DNA from: Purshia tridentata
Lineage: Eukaryota > Streptophyta > Magnoliopsida > Rosales > Rosaceae
Direction: 5' to 3'
Assembly (NCBI GenBank): GCA_003254885.1
Contig: QANT01008901.1
Location: forward strand, 1 to 64,000
DNA: 64,000 nucleotides
The notes under the pieces are model-generated. The model was given only the letters and a program-made list of their open reading frames with translations, was not told the DNA's origin and did no database searches. This document shows positions 23,373 through 35,075 of this stretch, piece by piece. The number at the start of each line of letters is the position of its first letter. Position 1 is the stretch's first letter. The position numbers and the translations under genes were made by a program.

Positions 23373-24118
23373 ACATCAGCCACTCGAGCTATTAACCCCA
23401 ATGCAAGCCCTTGGCCATTTGCACAATGGGAACTAGATTTGATCGGACCAATGCCCATAGCGGTCACAAAAGTTCAAATGGCAATAGTAGTAGTGGACTA
23501 CTTCACAAAGTAGGCAAAAATCGAACCACTAAGGAGCAGCAAGGCTGAAAAGATGGTGGATTTTGTATGGAAGAACATTGTATGCCGGTTCGGAGTCCCA
23601 CACGCCCTGATCACGGATAATGGTAAGTAGTTCAACTGCAAGGAATTCAAAGACTTCTATTCAGGCCTGAACATCAGACTGCGCTTTGCCTCAATCTATC
23701 ACCTACAATCCAATGGGCAGGTTGAAGCCATTAACAAAATCATCAAGAGGACACTGAAAACAAAACTAAATTTAGCTAAAGGAGATTGGCCAAAGAAATT
23801 ATTCGAAGTCTTATGGTCATACAGAACATCCCATCCAACCTCAATGGAAGAGACCCCATTTCTGCCTTCAGCGAGGACGCTGTGGCACCAAAAGAAATGG
23901 GGGCTCTTTGCGAACATAAATGTACAATGTAGACCTGAATGATGACAGACTCAAGCTCAATCTGGACTTGGTGGAAGAAAGACGCGCTAAGGCTAGCTTA
24001 TACCGAGCCAAATACCAACAAAGAGTGACCAAATACTACAACAGGCGTGTCAAACCAAGAAGCTTCCTAACAAGTGATTTGGTCAAGAAGTGCAATCCCC
24101 TTGAGGTCAAAGTTGTAT
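23373..24118 (+). pseudogene. Gypsy 1 integrase core and C-terminus
   Basis: Resumes the integrase of Gypsy 1 after the TSD of solo LTR B. SPWPFAQWELDLIGPMP (near 23410), VVVDYFTK (near 23490), FGVPHALITDNG (near 23590) and the downstream NGQVEAINK stretch (near 23710) are integrase core phrases. The C-terminal tail has the charged YQQRVTKYYNRRVKPR stretch. Broken. Confidence 0.75.
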
Positions 24119-24179
24119 AGGCATGGCAGTAACAATTCTAATCTAATCCAATTGTTCCTTCACAAAAAAACCATATGAT

Positions 24180-26870
24180 GGCAGCAACCAGCGACGAGAA
24201 AAGGTTAACACCATCTTTGGAGGCCCAACCTTAGTGGGTAACTCAAATCAAACTCAGAAAGATTATGTCCGCATAGCTCAGCAAGGATCGGGCATGCTAG
24301 TTGTCGACTTCCACCGAGCAACAAAGAACCCCAAGCTTGGCTAGTCTCCCATTTCCTTCGCTAAAGAAAAGCAGTGAAACTTGATTTTCCTCTTGACGAC
24401 CCTTTAGTCATGGAGGCCATAATTGCAAACTTTGATGTGGCTCGAATACTTGTCAATTATGGTAGCTCGGTCAACATCCTTTTTGCCCCAGCTTTCAAGG
24501 CTCTTGCTATCGACCAAGCACAGCTAGACCGGTCAGTTTCTCCCCTACTTAGTTTTTCTGGAGATAGGGTTACTCCCTTTGGGGGGTTGCCTCCCCCTCA
24601 CCCTTGGCAAATATCCTTCATCGGCAACTACTATCACATAGTTCTTGGTCGTAGACTGCCCCACGACATACAATGTCATCCTGGGATGCCCAGCACTTAA
24701 CCAGCTTAAAGTCATGATCTCCACGCACTTGCTCATGATTAAATTTCCAACCTGAGGTGGCATAGGGGTAGTCAAGGGCAACGAAGTTTCAGCTCGATCA
24801 TGTTATACGACATCCGTCAGGAAGCAAAAGCTAGCCTAGCCCTCTATGGCTATTTCTGTTTCCCCCACGATCACCAACCTGGAACCTCTCGAGAATCTGC
24901 GTGCGAGTCTTCAAGGCTATAGCTCAACCCGACAACGATTGAGTAGAAGAAGTTTCTATCTCTTCTGCCCATCCAAACTGCAATGTGCGGGTTGGAACCC
25001 ATTTGGAAGCCAGTCTCTATGACCAACTCATCTGCTTCGTCGAGGTTTTCGCATGGTCTTACGAGGGTATGCCTGGGATCTTTGCTGAGGAAATATCTCA
25101 TCGCCTGAGCATCAACCCATGACATTGTCCGGCCTGACAGAATCGTCGGCAGTACAAGACAGAAATATATGTAGCAATGAAGGAAAAGGTGGACAAATTG
25201 TAGAAAATTGGTTTCATTCGCGAAGTTTCCTACTCAGATTGGGTTGCAAATGTTGTCATGGTCAAGAAGTCCAACGGCAAGTGGCGAATGTGCGTGGACT
25301 TCACGGATCTTAACAAGGCCTGTCCCAAAGATAGTTTTTCCTTATCATGAATCGGCCAGCTCATTGACACTACGGCAAGACATGAACTTCTTAGCTTCAT
25401 AGATGCTTACTCCAGTTATAATCAGATCCTGATGCATAGTCTTGACTAAGACAACATGGCCTTTATCACCTATCGCGGACTTTATTGTTATAAGGTTATG
25501 CCTTTTGGTCTTAAAAAAGCCGAAGCAACCTACCAACGCCTGGTCAACTCCATTTTTTCCTAGTACATTGGCAAGTCTAGAGAAGTTTATGTGGATGAAA
25601 TACTTGTAAAAAGCATCCGCGCCGATCCGTACGTCGACCGACTTACTCAAATGTTCTTAGTGCTCAAAAAGTACTAAATGTGTTTGAAACAGGCCAAGTG
25701 CATGTTCGGTGTATTTTTGGAAAAATTCTTGGCTTTATGGTCAGCCAAAGATGGATTGAGGCAAACCCTGAGAAAATTAAAGCCTTGATTAACATGCAGT
25801 CTCCTCAGACTCAAAAGGAAGTCCAGAGATTAACAAGTCAAGTTGCTGCCCTAGTACGATTCATATCTAAGGCAAGTGATCATTGTGTTCCATTCTTCAA
25901 AACTCTCAAGTCCCGGACAAAATACATCAATTGGACTCACGAGTTCGAGAAGGCCTTCCAAGACCTTAAGGATTATATGGGCAAGTCACCACTGCTATTC
26001 AAACATGTTCTGGGAGAGGAACTACTTCTCTACTTGTCAGTTTCCCAAATAGCCACAAGGTTCGTCTAAATCTGACTTGATGACAGGATCGAGCACCCAT
26101 TCTACTAAACTAGCAAAGCTTTCTAGGACGCTGAGACTCAATACCTGGAAATAAAAAAGTTGGCCCTCGCTTTGGTTACATCTGTCTGGCGTCTTCGCCT
26201 ATATTTTCAAGCTCACCTTATCATGATCCTGCTCCGACAAGTTTTACAGCAGCCTGAGGTCTCCAAACGACTCATAAAATGGTCCGTCAAGTTGAGTGAA
26301 TTTGATATCTCCTATCGTTCGCACCCGGTAATTAAAGGACAAGTCGTTGCAGACTTCATCTCAGAATCCACTTTCCCCCCTGAAGTTGGATCTTCCTCCA
26401 CCACCATCCCGGCTAGTATCCCACCCACTTTTTCAACCCCAGCAATCCGATCAGATCGCCCAATCTGGTCTTTGTATCTTGATGGCTTATCAAATCAGCA
26501 GGGCAACGGTGCTGGCCTCGACTTGACGGCACCTGACCAGACCACCATCGAGTATGCTCTTCGGTTTGGCTTCCAAGCATCTAATAATGAGGCCGAGTAT
26601 GAGGCCCTCCTTGCCGGTCTGTCCCTGGCACTTAGTATGGATGTGGAATAGCTCCGAATCTACAGTGACTCTCAGCTTGTCGTGAATCAAGTCACACAAG
26701 AGTACTAGGCAAAGGATGAGCACATGGCTACTTACCTAGAAAAGGTCCATAGCCTACTTAATCAATTCTTAGCATACCAGCTCATTTAAATTCCTCAATC
26801 CTCTAATGAGAGGGCTGATGCCTTAGCCCGCCTCACCTCGGCAATCGACCAGAACTTCGGCAGGACGGTC
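24180..26870 (+). pseudogene. Gypsy 2 protease, RT and RNase H regions
   Basis: Protease: ARILVNYGSSVNILF near 24440-24485, a retropepsin-type site. RT: VANVVMVKKSNGKWRMCVDF near 25245-25300, then MPFGLKKA near 25497 and VYVDEILVKS near 25590. The first RNase H and its connection run to about 26330. The second, archaeal-type RNase H shows LYLDGLSNQQGNGAGL near 26475 and ASNNEAEYEALLAGL near 26578. Two RNase H domains in this order mark the Tat clade. Broken. Confidence 0.75.
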
Positions 26871-26999
26871 CTGATTGAGTTTTTGCCTCACGTAAGCATG
26901 GAGTCTATGGATATCTGTCAGTCAGACAACCAGCCTAATTAGATGGACCTTATCCTAACCTTTCTCAAGTATGGCAACCCCCTTGCTGACAAATCTGAA

Positions 27000-28083
27000 G
27001 CTCGGCACTTACAACATTGAGCCTCTCAATACACCATTATCAACAACAAGTTGTACAAGCGGGGTTTTCCATACCTTACCTTTGCTGTCTCACCCCTGAA
27101 CAAGGCAATTGGATCCTCCAGGAAATACACGATGGGGTGTGTGGCAATAATTTCGAGGTCCGGTCCTTAGCTCACAAAGCCATCCGTCAGGGCTATGATT
27201 GGGCGACCCTCCGCGCTAATGCAAAAGCACTCACCCAAAAGTACGCCAAATGTCAAAAATTTGCCACATTTCCGCATCAACCACCCGAATTGCTTACCAC
27301 CATGAATAGCCCTTGGCCCTTTGCCCAATGGGGCATTGACCTAATCGGACCTATGATAGCTGGGAAGGGGAAGGTTAACATGGTAGTTGTTGCAATAGAT
27401 TATTCCATGAAGTAGGTAGAGATAGAGCCACTTGCAAAGGCAAACACCGAAACCATTAAGGGCTTTATTTGAAAATATATAATCTGCCGCTTCGGTCTCC
27501 CCTATGCCATTATCACTGAAAACAGCAAACAATTCGACAACAAGGATTTTTCAGCCTTTTGCTTGGCATTTACCATCAAGTTGTCTTTTGCCTCTCAGGC
27601 CACCCTCTAGCCAATGACCAGGTTGAGGCCGTTAACAAGACCATCTTACCCGAGGTCTTTTGTTCCTACCAAACCACTTCTTGCTCCTCGACTGGGGAGA
27701 CCCCCTGCTCTTTGGCCTTTGCTTCTGAAGCAGTCATTCACTGCCTCGACACTTTTCACCCGAAGGTCAACAACAAACAAATGACTTCAAGTCTTGACTT
27801 TGCTGAGGAATTTCAGACAAAGGTGGAGCTCCACAAATATGCTTATTAACAGGAGGCAACTCGATACTATAACTCTAAGGTCAAACCCCGCCTTTTCCAA
27901 GTGGGGGACTGGGTACTACAGAGTACCACCCTAACCAAGCTTGGTGCTTTAGAGCCCAATTGGGAAGGCCCTTACGAGATTATCGAGGTCATCTGCCCTA
28001 GAACATACAGGTTTCGAGCCACAACGGGCAAGGAACTCGGCCATTCATGGCATGCCGAGCACTTTCGCTACTTTTATAAATAA
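27000..28083 (+). pseudogene. Gypsy 2 integrase
   Basis: Zinc-finger part with AKCQKFATFPHQPPE near 27247-27290, core with SPWPFAQWGIDLIGPM near 27309-27355, then a C-terminal 'GDWVLQ...LGALEPNWEGPYEI' segment (27904-27985) typical of plant Gypsy integrase ends. Ends at a stop at 28081-28083. Broken. Confidence 0.75.
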
Positions 28084-28221
28084 TATAATGACATTGTGCC
28101 CACTTTGGGATCCATTTACTTCAATGAAAGTCCTCCCATGGACCTTTTTTAAAACATTTAAGCATTATTTTTTATGCTCGAATCACTAGGGTTCGATCCA
28201 CACTACTCATACAATCTATTC

Positions 28222-28348
28222 AAAGTACCATGCATTCAAGGGAAATTCAAAGTACCATGCATTCAAGGGAAATCCAAAGTACCATGCATTCAGGGGAAAT
28301 CCAAAATACTATGCATTCAAGGGAAATTCAAAATACCATGTATTCTAC
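28222..28348 (+). repeat. 27-bp tandem array, about 4.7 units
   Basis: Units start at 28222, 28249, 28276, 28303 and 28330, each of the form AAAGTACCATGCATTCAAGG plus GAAATYC. Copies differ by one to a few bases. The array begins about 140 bases after the integrase stop of Gypsy 2, in the 3' untranslated zone that Tat-clade elements often fill with tandem repeats. Confidence 0.92.
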
Positions 28349-28692
28349 AAAGAAAAACACAAACTCAAAATGCCTGCTAGGCAAACATTCTTTTGGTGGG
28401 CACCTTACCTAGGCATAGGTCAGAAGCCCTCGAATTACACGTCATTGAAGTACACTCAAAATAAAGTTCAATAAAAATGGTTAGAGCCGGCCATATATGG
28501 CTCAACCTCCCATCTACTACAAAGAAACATCATGCTCTACCTATCTGCCCTACTAGGCACCATCCGAACCCCCATCTACAGATGCTTTATCTGTAGGCTC
28601 CACTTCTGGGAGCTTGCAGATAGAGCATCCATTGTTATACTTGTCGTCCACCTTTTGCCTAGCTTGGTTTAACTCCTGCCTACATCGCTTGG
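28349..28692. other. 3' untranslated DNA of Gypsy 2
   Basis: About 340 bases with no convincing coding sequence or LTR end. It contains two copies of GCTTGGTTTAAC (near 28661 and 28687), the second at the edge of LTR C. Confidence 0.4.
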
Positions 28693-31488
28693 TTTAACGA
28701 CCCGTACTGTCCTAAGTAATTTTTAACTGGGCCCAGAGTTGATTTTTGATTCAAGTGGGATTTTAGTTTTGACTTTGGGTCTGTTGGAAAGATCTTGAAC
28801 ACGAGAGTTCTTAGACTTGAACCATTCGTTGTTTGGGGGTACAGCTCGGAAGTTTTGAATGTGACAAGAGGCCAAAAGTTGACCTTTTAAATTTCTCAGT
28901 TTTCGAATTAGACTTTGACTTGGTTGGGTAGAGCTCGACTCCACGAGTTCGTAGACACGTAGCTTGCGTCGTTTGAAGCTACGGTTTGAGAAATACGGAT
29001 GTTTAAAGTGAGGGGCAAACTTGTAATTTTTGTGAAGTGGTTTTTAAAAATTCCAAAAATTTATGGAACTCTCTCTCTCTCTCTCTCTTATTTCTCTCTC
29101 TTGCATAGACCCCCCCTCGTGACTTCCTTTTCTCCTTCCCTGTGAGCACGACAACAACCTAACCACCCATATTTCTGGCCAGCTTTCCGGCTGCCACCGC
29201 ATTGACCCAGATCCGGCGACCCACCCCTAGCCCTCTCCCTTCTCTCCTGAGCTCTCTTCCTTCTCCCTGCATGTGAGTGTTGCCGTTGCCATCGAGCCCA
29301 ACCTATTCCGGCAACACTAGATGACGAGACCAGCTGAGAAACACTCCCTAGTTGTCGCTCCCCAGAGCTCCCCCACACAGGCCAAACACTCTCCAGCAAG
29401 AAGTCATGCCGAAAAACACCCAATCCGCCACCACTTTACTCGTCAATTCTAGCTAGATTCCGGCCCCGTTCACCTCGAAGTTAAGTGGGTTTTTCTCCTT
29501 TAGGTATGGGTTTTCTTTCACCCATGGTTTGAGTAGTCAATTTTGAGTATTTTGTGAATGTGAAGTTGGGGTTTTGAGGCCATTTCGAATTTAGCATGGG
29601 TTTTCAAAATTAATACAAATTGTGAGGTGTTTTGGGCAATTTCCATATTTAGGAACCTCTAATTGAAGATTATAATGAGAAATTTTGTGAAATTTTGTGG
29701 AAAATTGAAAGTTGGAAATATGGGGCTTATGCCCATTTCGGGATTTCTAGAAATCTAAAGTGTTTTTGGTGGTTTAATTGCAATTGTGAGTGATTTTCAC
29801 CCATAGGAGCAATTAATTGGTTTTTAGAATGGTTAGTTTGAGGAAATTTGGAGAAATGGTGATTTTTGAGGTTTAAAGCCACTTTGAGTGGTGTTGGTGA
29901 TGATGGGAATCTCTTAGCCGCTAATTCTCGGGTTTAACGTAACTATTAGATGCTAATCAAGTTGTTTTTAACCTTGGATTAATTAGAAGTGGTTTTGGTT
30001 AACAAACCTCAATTTAAATTGTTATTTGGACTCTTGTTGGGCTTTGAAGCGACACTTGAATGACCCTCGGTCAAGTTTTGCAATAATAGAAGTTATTTGG
30101 AGAAATTTAATGAATTAAAATGATCTAATAGTGTTAGATTATGAGTCGAGAATTTTGTTGTTTAAATATAGAATTGTGGAGCTAAATGCCTAAGACACGC
30201 ACTCTTGTTTTTATAACCTTGAATTGAATATTTTTTTGACATGAATCATTCTTATGTTAGGCGAGACCCCCCAGACCAAAGACGATCCAGCTGAAGACCA
30301 AAGCTAGGCTCCTTCTGTGAGTGGACTTGATTTCATAAAAGTTTATGTCATTTAATAATTATTACTGAATTGATTTAATTTATGGTATTGATTTGAGTTT
30401 TCTAAATTTAAGTTCTTTGAGTATTTCATGTGAGATTAGTGACCATTAATAGTTGATCCATGAAAAGATTGGACATATTTCAGTTTTCTCATTTCAGTTT
30501 TCATGCACGAGTTTTTGAGAATATGTTGGATTTCAAAGGGCTATTGTGCCAAGGATTTACTGGTTGTGGTTTTTTGGGAAATTAAAATTGGTTTTTATAA
30601 TGCCATGTGAGTACCCAGTTCCAGATAAGTTCAATGAGGTCTTTGGGACCCATCGTGACACACACTAAGGCTTTGGGCTGTGTGTTGCAGTGCCTTGCCC
30701 TTTGGGAGTAGCTCTACGTGCACATACGACCAGTTATTCACCCTAGCTGTACGATGCAGGATTCCGCATACGTGTATGGCTAGTTAGATTTGCCCTGCTC
30801 GTACAATGCAGTATTCCGAAAGAGTGCACGGCCAGTTCTCCAGGGTACTTGGATGGTGGTATTGTCATTTTACTTCTCAGAAACATGGATTTTAGAAGTT
30901 ATTATTTTTCAGCTATTAAATTAATTTGAAATTCTTTTGAAATAGTTATGAAAGGATTTTAAAACTAGGGGAATTTAAAGTGAGACATAAGGTCTTAGTG
31001 CCAAGTTATTTATGTTATTTGGAGATATTAATTGATCTTTACAACTTGTACTACTTACTCGTTACTTTGTCCACTTACTAAGTAATCTCACATTTCCTCT
31101 TTCTCTTGTCGTTTTAAATTTCTCCTCAAGTTGTAGCGGTGGAACGGTTGAGCCAGAGACGTCGAGGCAATTAGTCTAACTTTTGTAACCTCGTAGGAAC
31201 TTCGCAAATGTTGTAATTTTATTTCTTTGACTAATCCTGTAGCATAGCTCTGATAACTTAGTGAACACTCAAACAGTTGGTTTTGAACTTATTTGGGTCA
31301 GAGACCCTTTGGTTGTGGTTGGGAAGTTGCAGTTTTATTTAGAAGTGCTTTCACAGGTTTCTTTAAGTGGGTTAGTCGAATTTTAGGGGAAGTTCTGCCG
31401 AATTTTCGGAAAGATTTCCTTTGATATTGGATTCCTCTAAGATCACTCCGAGTTCTAGCTAGGGTGAAATTCGGGGTCGGTCTTGTCA
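28693..31488 (+). mobile_element. LTR C, long Gypsy-type LTR
   Basis: It starts TTTAACGACCCG, like a changed TGTAACGACCC start, and ends GGGTCGGTCTTGTCA. It is 2.8 kb. Its first 350 bases share phrases with solo LTR 2 (around 'cgtagacacgtagc'), and it contains a CT microsatellite at about 29067-29090. It has no coding region. The flanking 5-mers (CTTGG, TGACC) do not match, and the DNA on its two sides belongs to different Gypsy remnants, so it may be a solo LTR formed between copies or one end of a lost element. Confidence 0.7.
29067..29090. repeat. CT microsatellite in LTR C
   Basis: About eleven CT units in the region that would be the transcribed leader of LTR C. Confidence 0.75.
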
Positions 31489-31739
31489 TGACCCAATATC
31501 AAGTGGGTCCAATCCAACCCCAAGAGAGCATTCAGAAGGAAGCAACCAATTCAACCCAGATAGAGACAGTTTTATTCGAGATTCATTCAATCCATGGAGG
31601 ATCCAAACCCACAGAAGGGTCGTCTGCACAGCGACACAGCTTGAAATGACAACTCGAAAAGGCTCAAAGAGTGAACCAGATCAGTTCGGCATCAATAAAA
31701 GCAGCAGCCTAGAGAGAAAGCAAAGGAATAATCCAGTTT

Positions 31740-33150
31740 ACCATGAAAGACCTAGAGAGGCTAGAATGCCCACACAAAGATGCACTCGTTGTCACTCTCC
31801 AAATTGGAAACTCAAGGGTCCATCAAGTTATGATCAATGGTGGAAGTAGTGTCGAAGTCATGTACTACGGCACATTCAAGCAAATAGGTCTCGAAGATAA
31901 AGACTTGAAGGTCAATAAAACCCCGATTTTAGCATTCAAAGGCAGTCAAGCAATACCTGTGCGAGAAATCACTCTACCAGTGATTGCTGTAGGAAAAACC
32001 CTTTTGATGACCTTTGTGGTTATCAACCCTCCCTCGGCGTATAATGTGATTATGCGTAGGGATTGTGTATGGAGAATGGAAGGAGAAGCGTCTACTCGAT
32101 GCTTTAGGTGTGTTTCTGCTGACGGAAAAGGCACCATCAACATTATAGGCGATCAAGCTGTAGCAAGGAGATGCTATCACATTACTATGGGTATTCGATT
32201 GATGGCTGATAAATCGATTCCGGGATCAAAGAAATATAGCAATTAGAAGAGGACCCACCAACCAAGATTGAACCTATGTGCGAACCAATGACTATAGAGC
32301 AATTGACAGAGATAGTCTTGGATCAAGAAGAACCAAACAAAACAATATTGGTGGGGACCCTCCTAAAGGAAGAAGAGCGAACACAATTGATAGAAACTCT
32401 TTGGGTGAACAGAGATGCGTTTGCATGGTCATATTCAGATATGTTCGGGATTGATCCAAGCATTGCATGCCACAGGCTGAATGTCAACCCCAGGGCAACA
32501 CCATTTCAACAAAGGCAAAGAAGGTTCGCACCGGAAAGGAACAAGGTCATAAGTAACGAGGTCGATCGACTCCTTGTGGTGGGGTGTCAGAGATGTGTGA
32601 TGCCCCACTTGGATTTCGAATGTTGTAGTCATTCAAAAGAAGAACGGGAAATGGAGGGTGTTCGTTGATTTCACAAACCTGAACAAATCATATGCAAAGG
32701 ATTGCTATCCAATCCCAAAAATTGATCAGATGGTTGATGCTACTGCTGGATACGAACAATTGACCTTCCAATGCATATTCTGGATATAATCAGATAGTAA
32801 TGGCGATCAAAGATCAGGACTAGACAGCCTTCATATTTGAACGAGGGCTATACTGTTACACGGTAATGCCTTTTGGACTCAAAAATGCAGGGTCTACTTA
32901 TTAAAGGCTTGTCAATCAGATGTTCAAAGAATAATTGGGAAGAACTATGGAAGTCTATATGAATGACATGGTGGTAAAAAGCAAATCAAAAAAAGATCAG
33001 CACCTCGATCTCAAAGAAACGTTCAAAGTCCTTCGCCGATACAAGATGCATTTGAATCCAACAAAATGTGTGTTTGGAGTTTCTTTTGGACAGTTTTTAG
33101 GTTATATTTTCAGCCAAAGAGGGATCAAGCCCAACCCAAAAAAAATTTAG
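31740..33150 (+). pseudogene. Gypsy 3 protease and reverse transcriptase
   Basis: Protease: VHQVMINGGSSVEVMYYGTF near 31815-31875 and the downstream PPSAYNVIMRRD near 32025, the latter close to the conserved 'YNVILGRP' strand. RT lead-in: DAFAWSYSDMFGIDP near 32412-32455. RT core: a PFGLKNA segment near 32872 and YMNDMVVKSKSKKDQ near 32953. Broken. Confidence 0.75.
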
Positions 33151-33179
33151 GTGCTTCAGGATATGGAAGAGCCTCGAAC

Positions 33180-35050
33180 AGCTCGAGAAGTACAAGTCTT
33201 AATAGGAAGGATTGCCACACTAAGTAGATTCATTTTGAGAGCCACAAATAAATGCAAACCTTTTTTCTAGGCGATCAAAATGAAGAAGGGAGGAATTTGG
33301 GGTTCGAAACAATCTAATGCATTAAAGAAAATTAAAGAATACATGGAAACCACCCATCCTAGTGGTTCCCCAGCCTAGAGAAACTCTGTATTTGTACTTG
33401 GCAGTTTCTGAGTTTGCTGTAAGCACAACATTGATCAGCGATTGAGATGGGCAACAGCATCTAGTATTCTACAATACTTTGAAGGTCATAAGATCGTGTT
33501 TATCACCAGCCAACCTGTACGAACTATTCTCATGAAACCAGACCTCTCCGGTAGGATGATGAAGTGGGCGATCGAGCTGGGGGCATTCGACATTGAATTC
33601 AAGCCTCAAACAGCTTATAAATGGCAAGCAATTGCAGATTTTCTACTCGAAGCACATGGACCTCTAAAAGAACTCGGCAATTTCACGAAGGTCACAGAAG
33701 ATGAGGCCTGGGAGTTGTATGTAGACGGATCCTCAAATGCTCTGTGTGCAGGCACAGGCATAATTCTTCGTACACCCGACGATTTTGAACTAGAGTTCGC
33801 ACTAGGCTTAGATTCTCTGGCTTCAAACAACGTGGCAGAATATGAAGCCCTCGTGAATGGTTTACAAATTGTTGAAAAAGTCAAAGCTCGAGTTCTTAGG
33901 CCTTATTTGTTTGACCGTAATGTTAAAACAGGAATAGTAATTGTAATCCTATTCCTGACTCTCTTATAGTGTAATGGTTTCCAAATTCTTATTCCAACGT
34001 TTGGAACAAAAACATAATCAAAGTTAGGAAAAAACTGTTGTTTTCATTCTAGTATTTGGTAAATCTCATAATGAAATTAAATATGTAATACTTTTTAATA
34101 ATTATATATCTTTTAATTTTTTTCAATATATAATCTACCCAATCTTGAAGATTTGTTTGATTAGAGATAAAAAAAAAATCTTGAAGTTTCTTCGAATCTT
34201 TTGGTTCTACTTCAATTTATGGTACCTAAGATCATAATTACTGTTAATTAGCTAGTTCTGCTTCATTTTTTGGATATATCTTTTGATTTATGCAAGTTCA
34301 CTTCTGTGATTCCGTTATTCTTGGTTTGTTGCTGCAATGGCTTCCTCACCTTCACCAATTTCTTCTCTGTTCTGCTTTTCCAATTATGAATATATATTGA
34401 AAAATTTACAGTTTCCAATTTACAACAAAAAGAGTGGAGAAGAGGAAAGATAAAGGAATTGAAGGGATAATAATTAAATTGAATTGAATTAATATAATAA
34501 AGAAGCCATGGTAAATCTGCTGTAGAACAGAGAAGATGAGACGATGAAGGTTATGGGTTGTATATCATATATATTATAATTTTTACATTACAGGTTAACT
34601 ATGGAATAGAAATATCACTCCCCTCATGGTATTTTTATTCTTGCGTTTTAATGGAATTGCTTTATAGTCAGCTAAGGTCAATTCCAATGTTTTATTTCCT
34701 TTCTAGTCAACCAAACATCATTTATTGCTTGAATGGAATTCAATTCCTATTCCAAGCCTTGGATTACGACCAAACAAACGTGGCCTTAAAGTATACAGTG
34801 ATTCACAGCTTGCAGTAAATCAGGTTAACAAGGAATATGCTACTAAAGATGAGAAAATGGAAGCATACCAGAAGTTGGTACTTGAGCTATCCTCCCGTTT
34901 TTCAAAGGTGACATTCTCACAAGTGCCAAGAGAACAAAATCAAGGAGCAGACCATTTAGCATGTGAGGCATCAACTTCAAAGGTATTTCAATCAGTCACG
35001 ATCGAACAACTTGACACTCCAAGAATCATTGATGAATCAACCACGATGAT
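33180..35050 (+). pseudogene. Gypsy 3 RNase H domains, interrupted by a MITE
   Basis: The first RNase H and connection run to about 33650 (LSGRMMKWAIELGAFDIEF near 33545-33600). The second, archaeal-type RNase H shows WELYVDGSSNALCAGTGII near 33709-33765 and SNNVAEYEALVNGL near 33824. A PIF/Harbinger MITE (33899-34785) lies inside it. The remaining part shows VYSDSQLAVNQVNKEYATKD near 34790-34850. Broken. Confidence 0.75.
33899..34785. mobile_element. PIF/Harbinger (Tourist-like) MITE, 887 bp, TSD TTA
   Basis: Starts GGCCTTATTTGTTTGACCGT and ends in the complement of GGCCACGTTTGTTTGGTCGT; the terminal inverted repeats agree at 18 of 23 bases. The 3-bp target duplication TTA is at 33896-33898 and 34786-34788, as expected for PIF/Harbinger. 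The interior is AT-rich and encodes no transposase that I can recognise, so it is non-autonomous. It must be younger than Gypsy 3, since it interrupts RNase H. Confidence 0.9.
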
Positions 35051-35075
35051 GATCGATCAAGTAGGAACAAATTAG

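Larger units (their letters stand above)
800..24120 (+). mobile_element. Gypsy 1: Tat-clade Ty3/Gypsy element, broken, host of a four-layer nest
   Basis: An old Ty3/Gypsy element on the plus strand. Visible parts in order are a 5' LTR (about 800-1169 and 3823-4115), a primer-binding region near 4118, gag (4218-4832 and 6880-8040), protease (about 8060-8560), the segment leading into reverse transcriptase (8650-9040), RNase H (9080-9300) and integrase (9540-9719 and 23373-24118). Its sequence types, such as the FAWSY segment before RT and the PWPFAQWELDLIGP stretch of integrase, are those of the plant Tat clade. Three long LTR insertions interrupt it. It is heavily broken, with well over ten breaks, and much of RT is not visible. 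No 3' LTR was recognised; around 24120 it abuts Gypsy 2. It is the oldest layer here. Confidence 0.75.
24125..28690 (+). mobile_element. Gypsy 2: Tat-clade pol remnant with 3' tandem array
   Basis: A second Ty3/Gypsy remnant that starts abruptly near the end of gag, with the phrase IFGGPTLVGNS near 24215, and runs through protease, reverse transcriptase, two RNase H domains and integrase to a stop at 28083. Behind it lie a 27-bp tandem array and about 340 bases of non-coding DNA. No 5' LTR or main gag is visible, so the left part is missing or elsewhere. Broken in more than ten places. Its sequence differs enough from Gypsy 1 to be a separate element of the same clade. Confidence 0.75.

Noticed and set aside
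28222-28348. CRISPR-like repeat pattern
   Set aside because: Units are contiguous with no variable spacers, and the context is a plant retroelement.
29088-29423. 111-codon minus-strand frame rich in Arg/Gly
   Set aside because: Falls inside LTR C with no domain signal.
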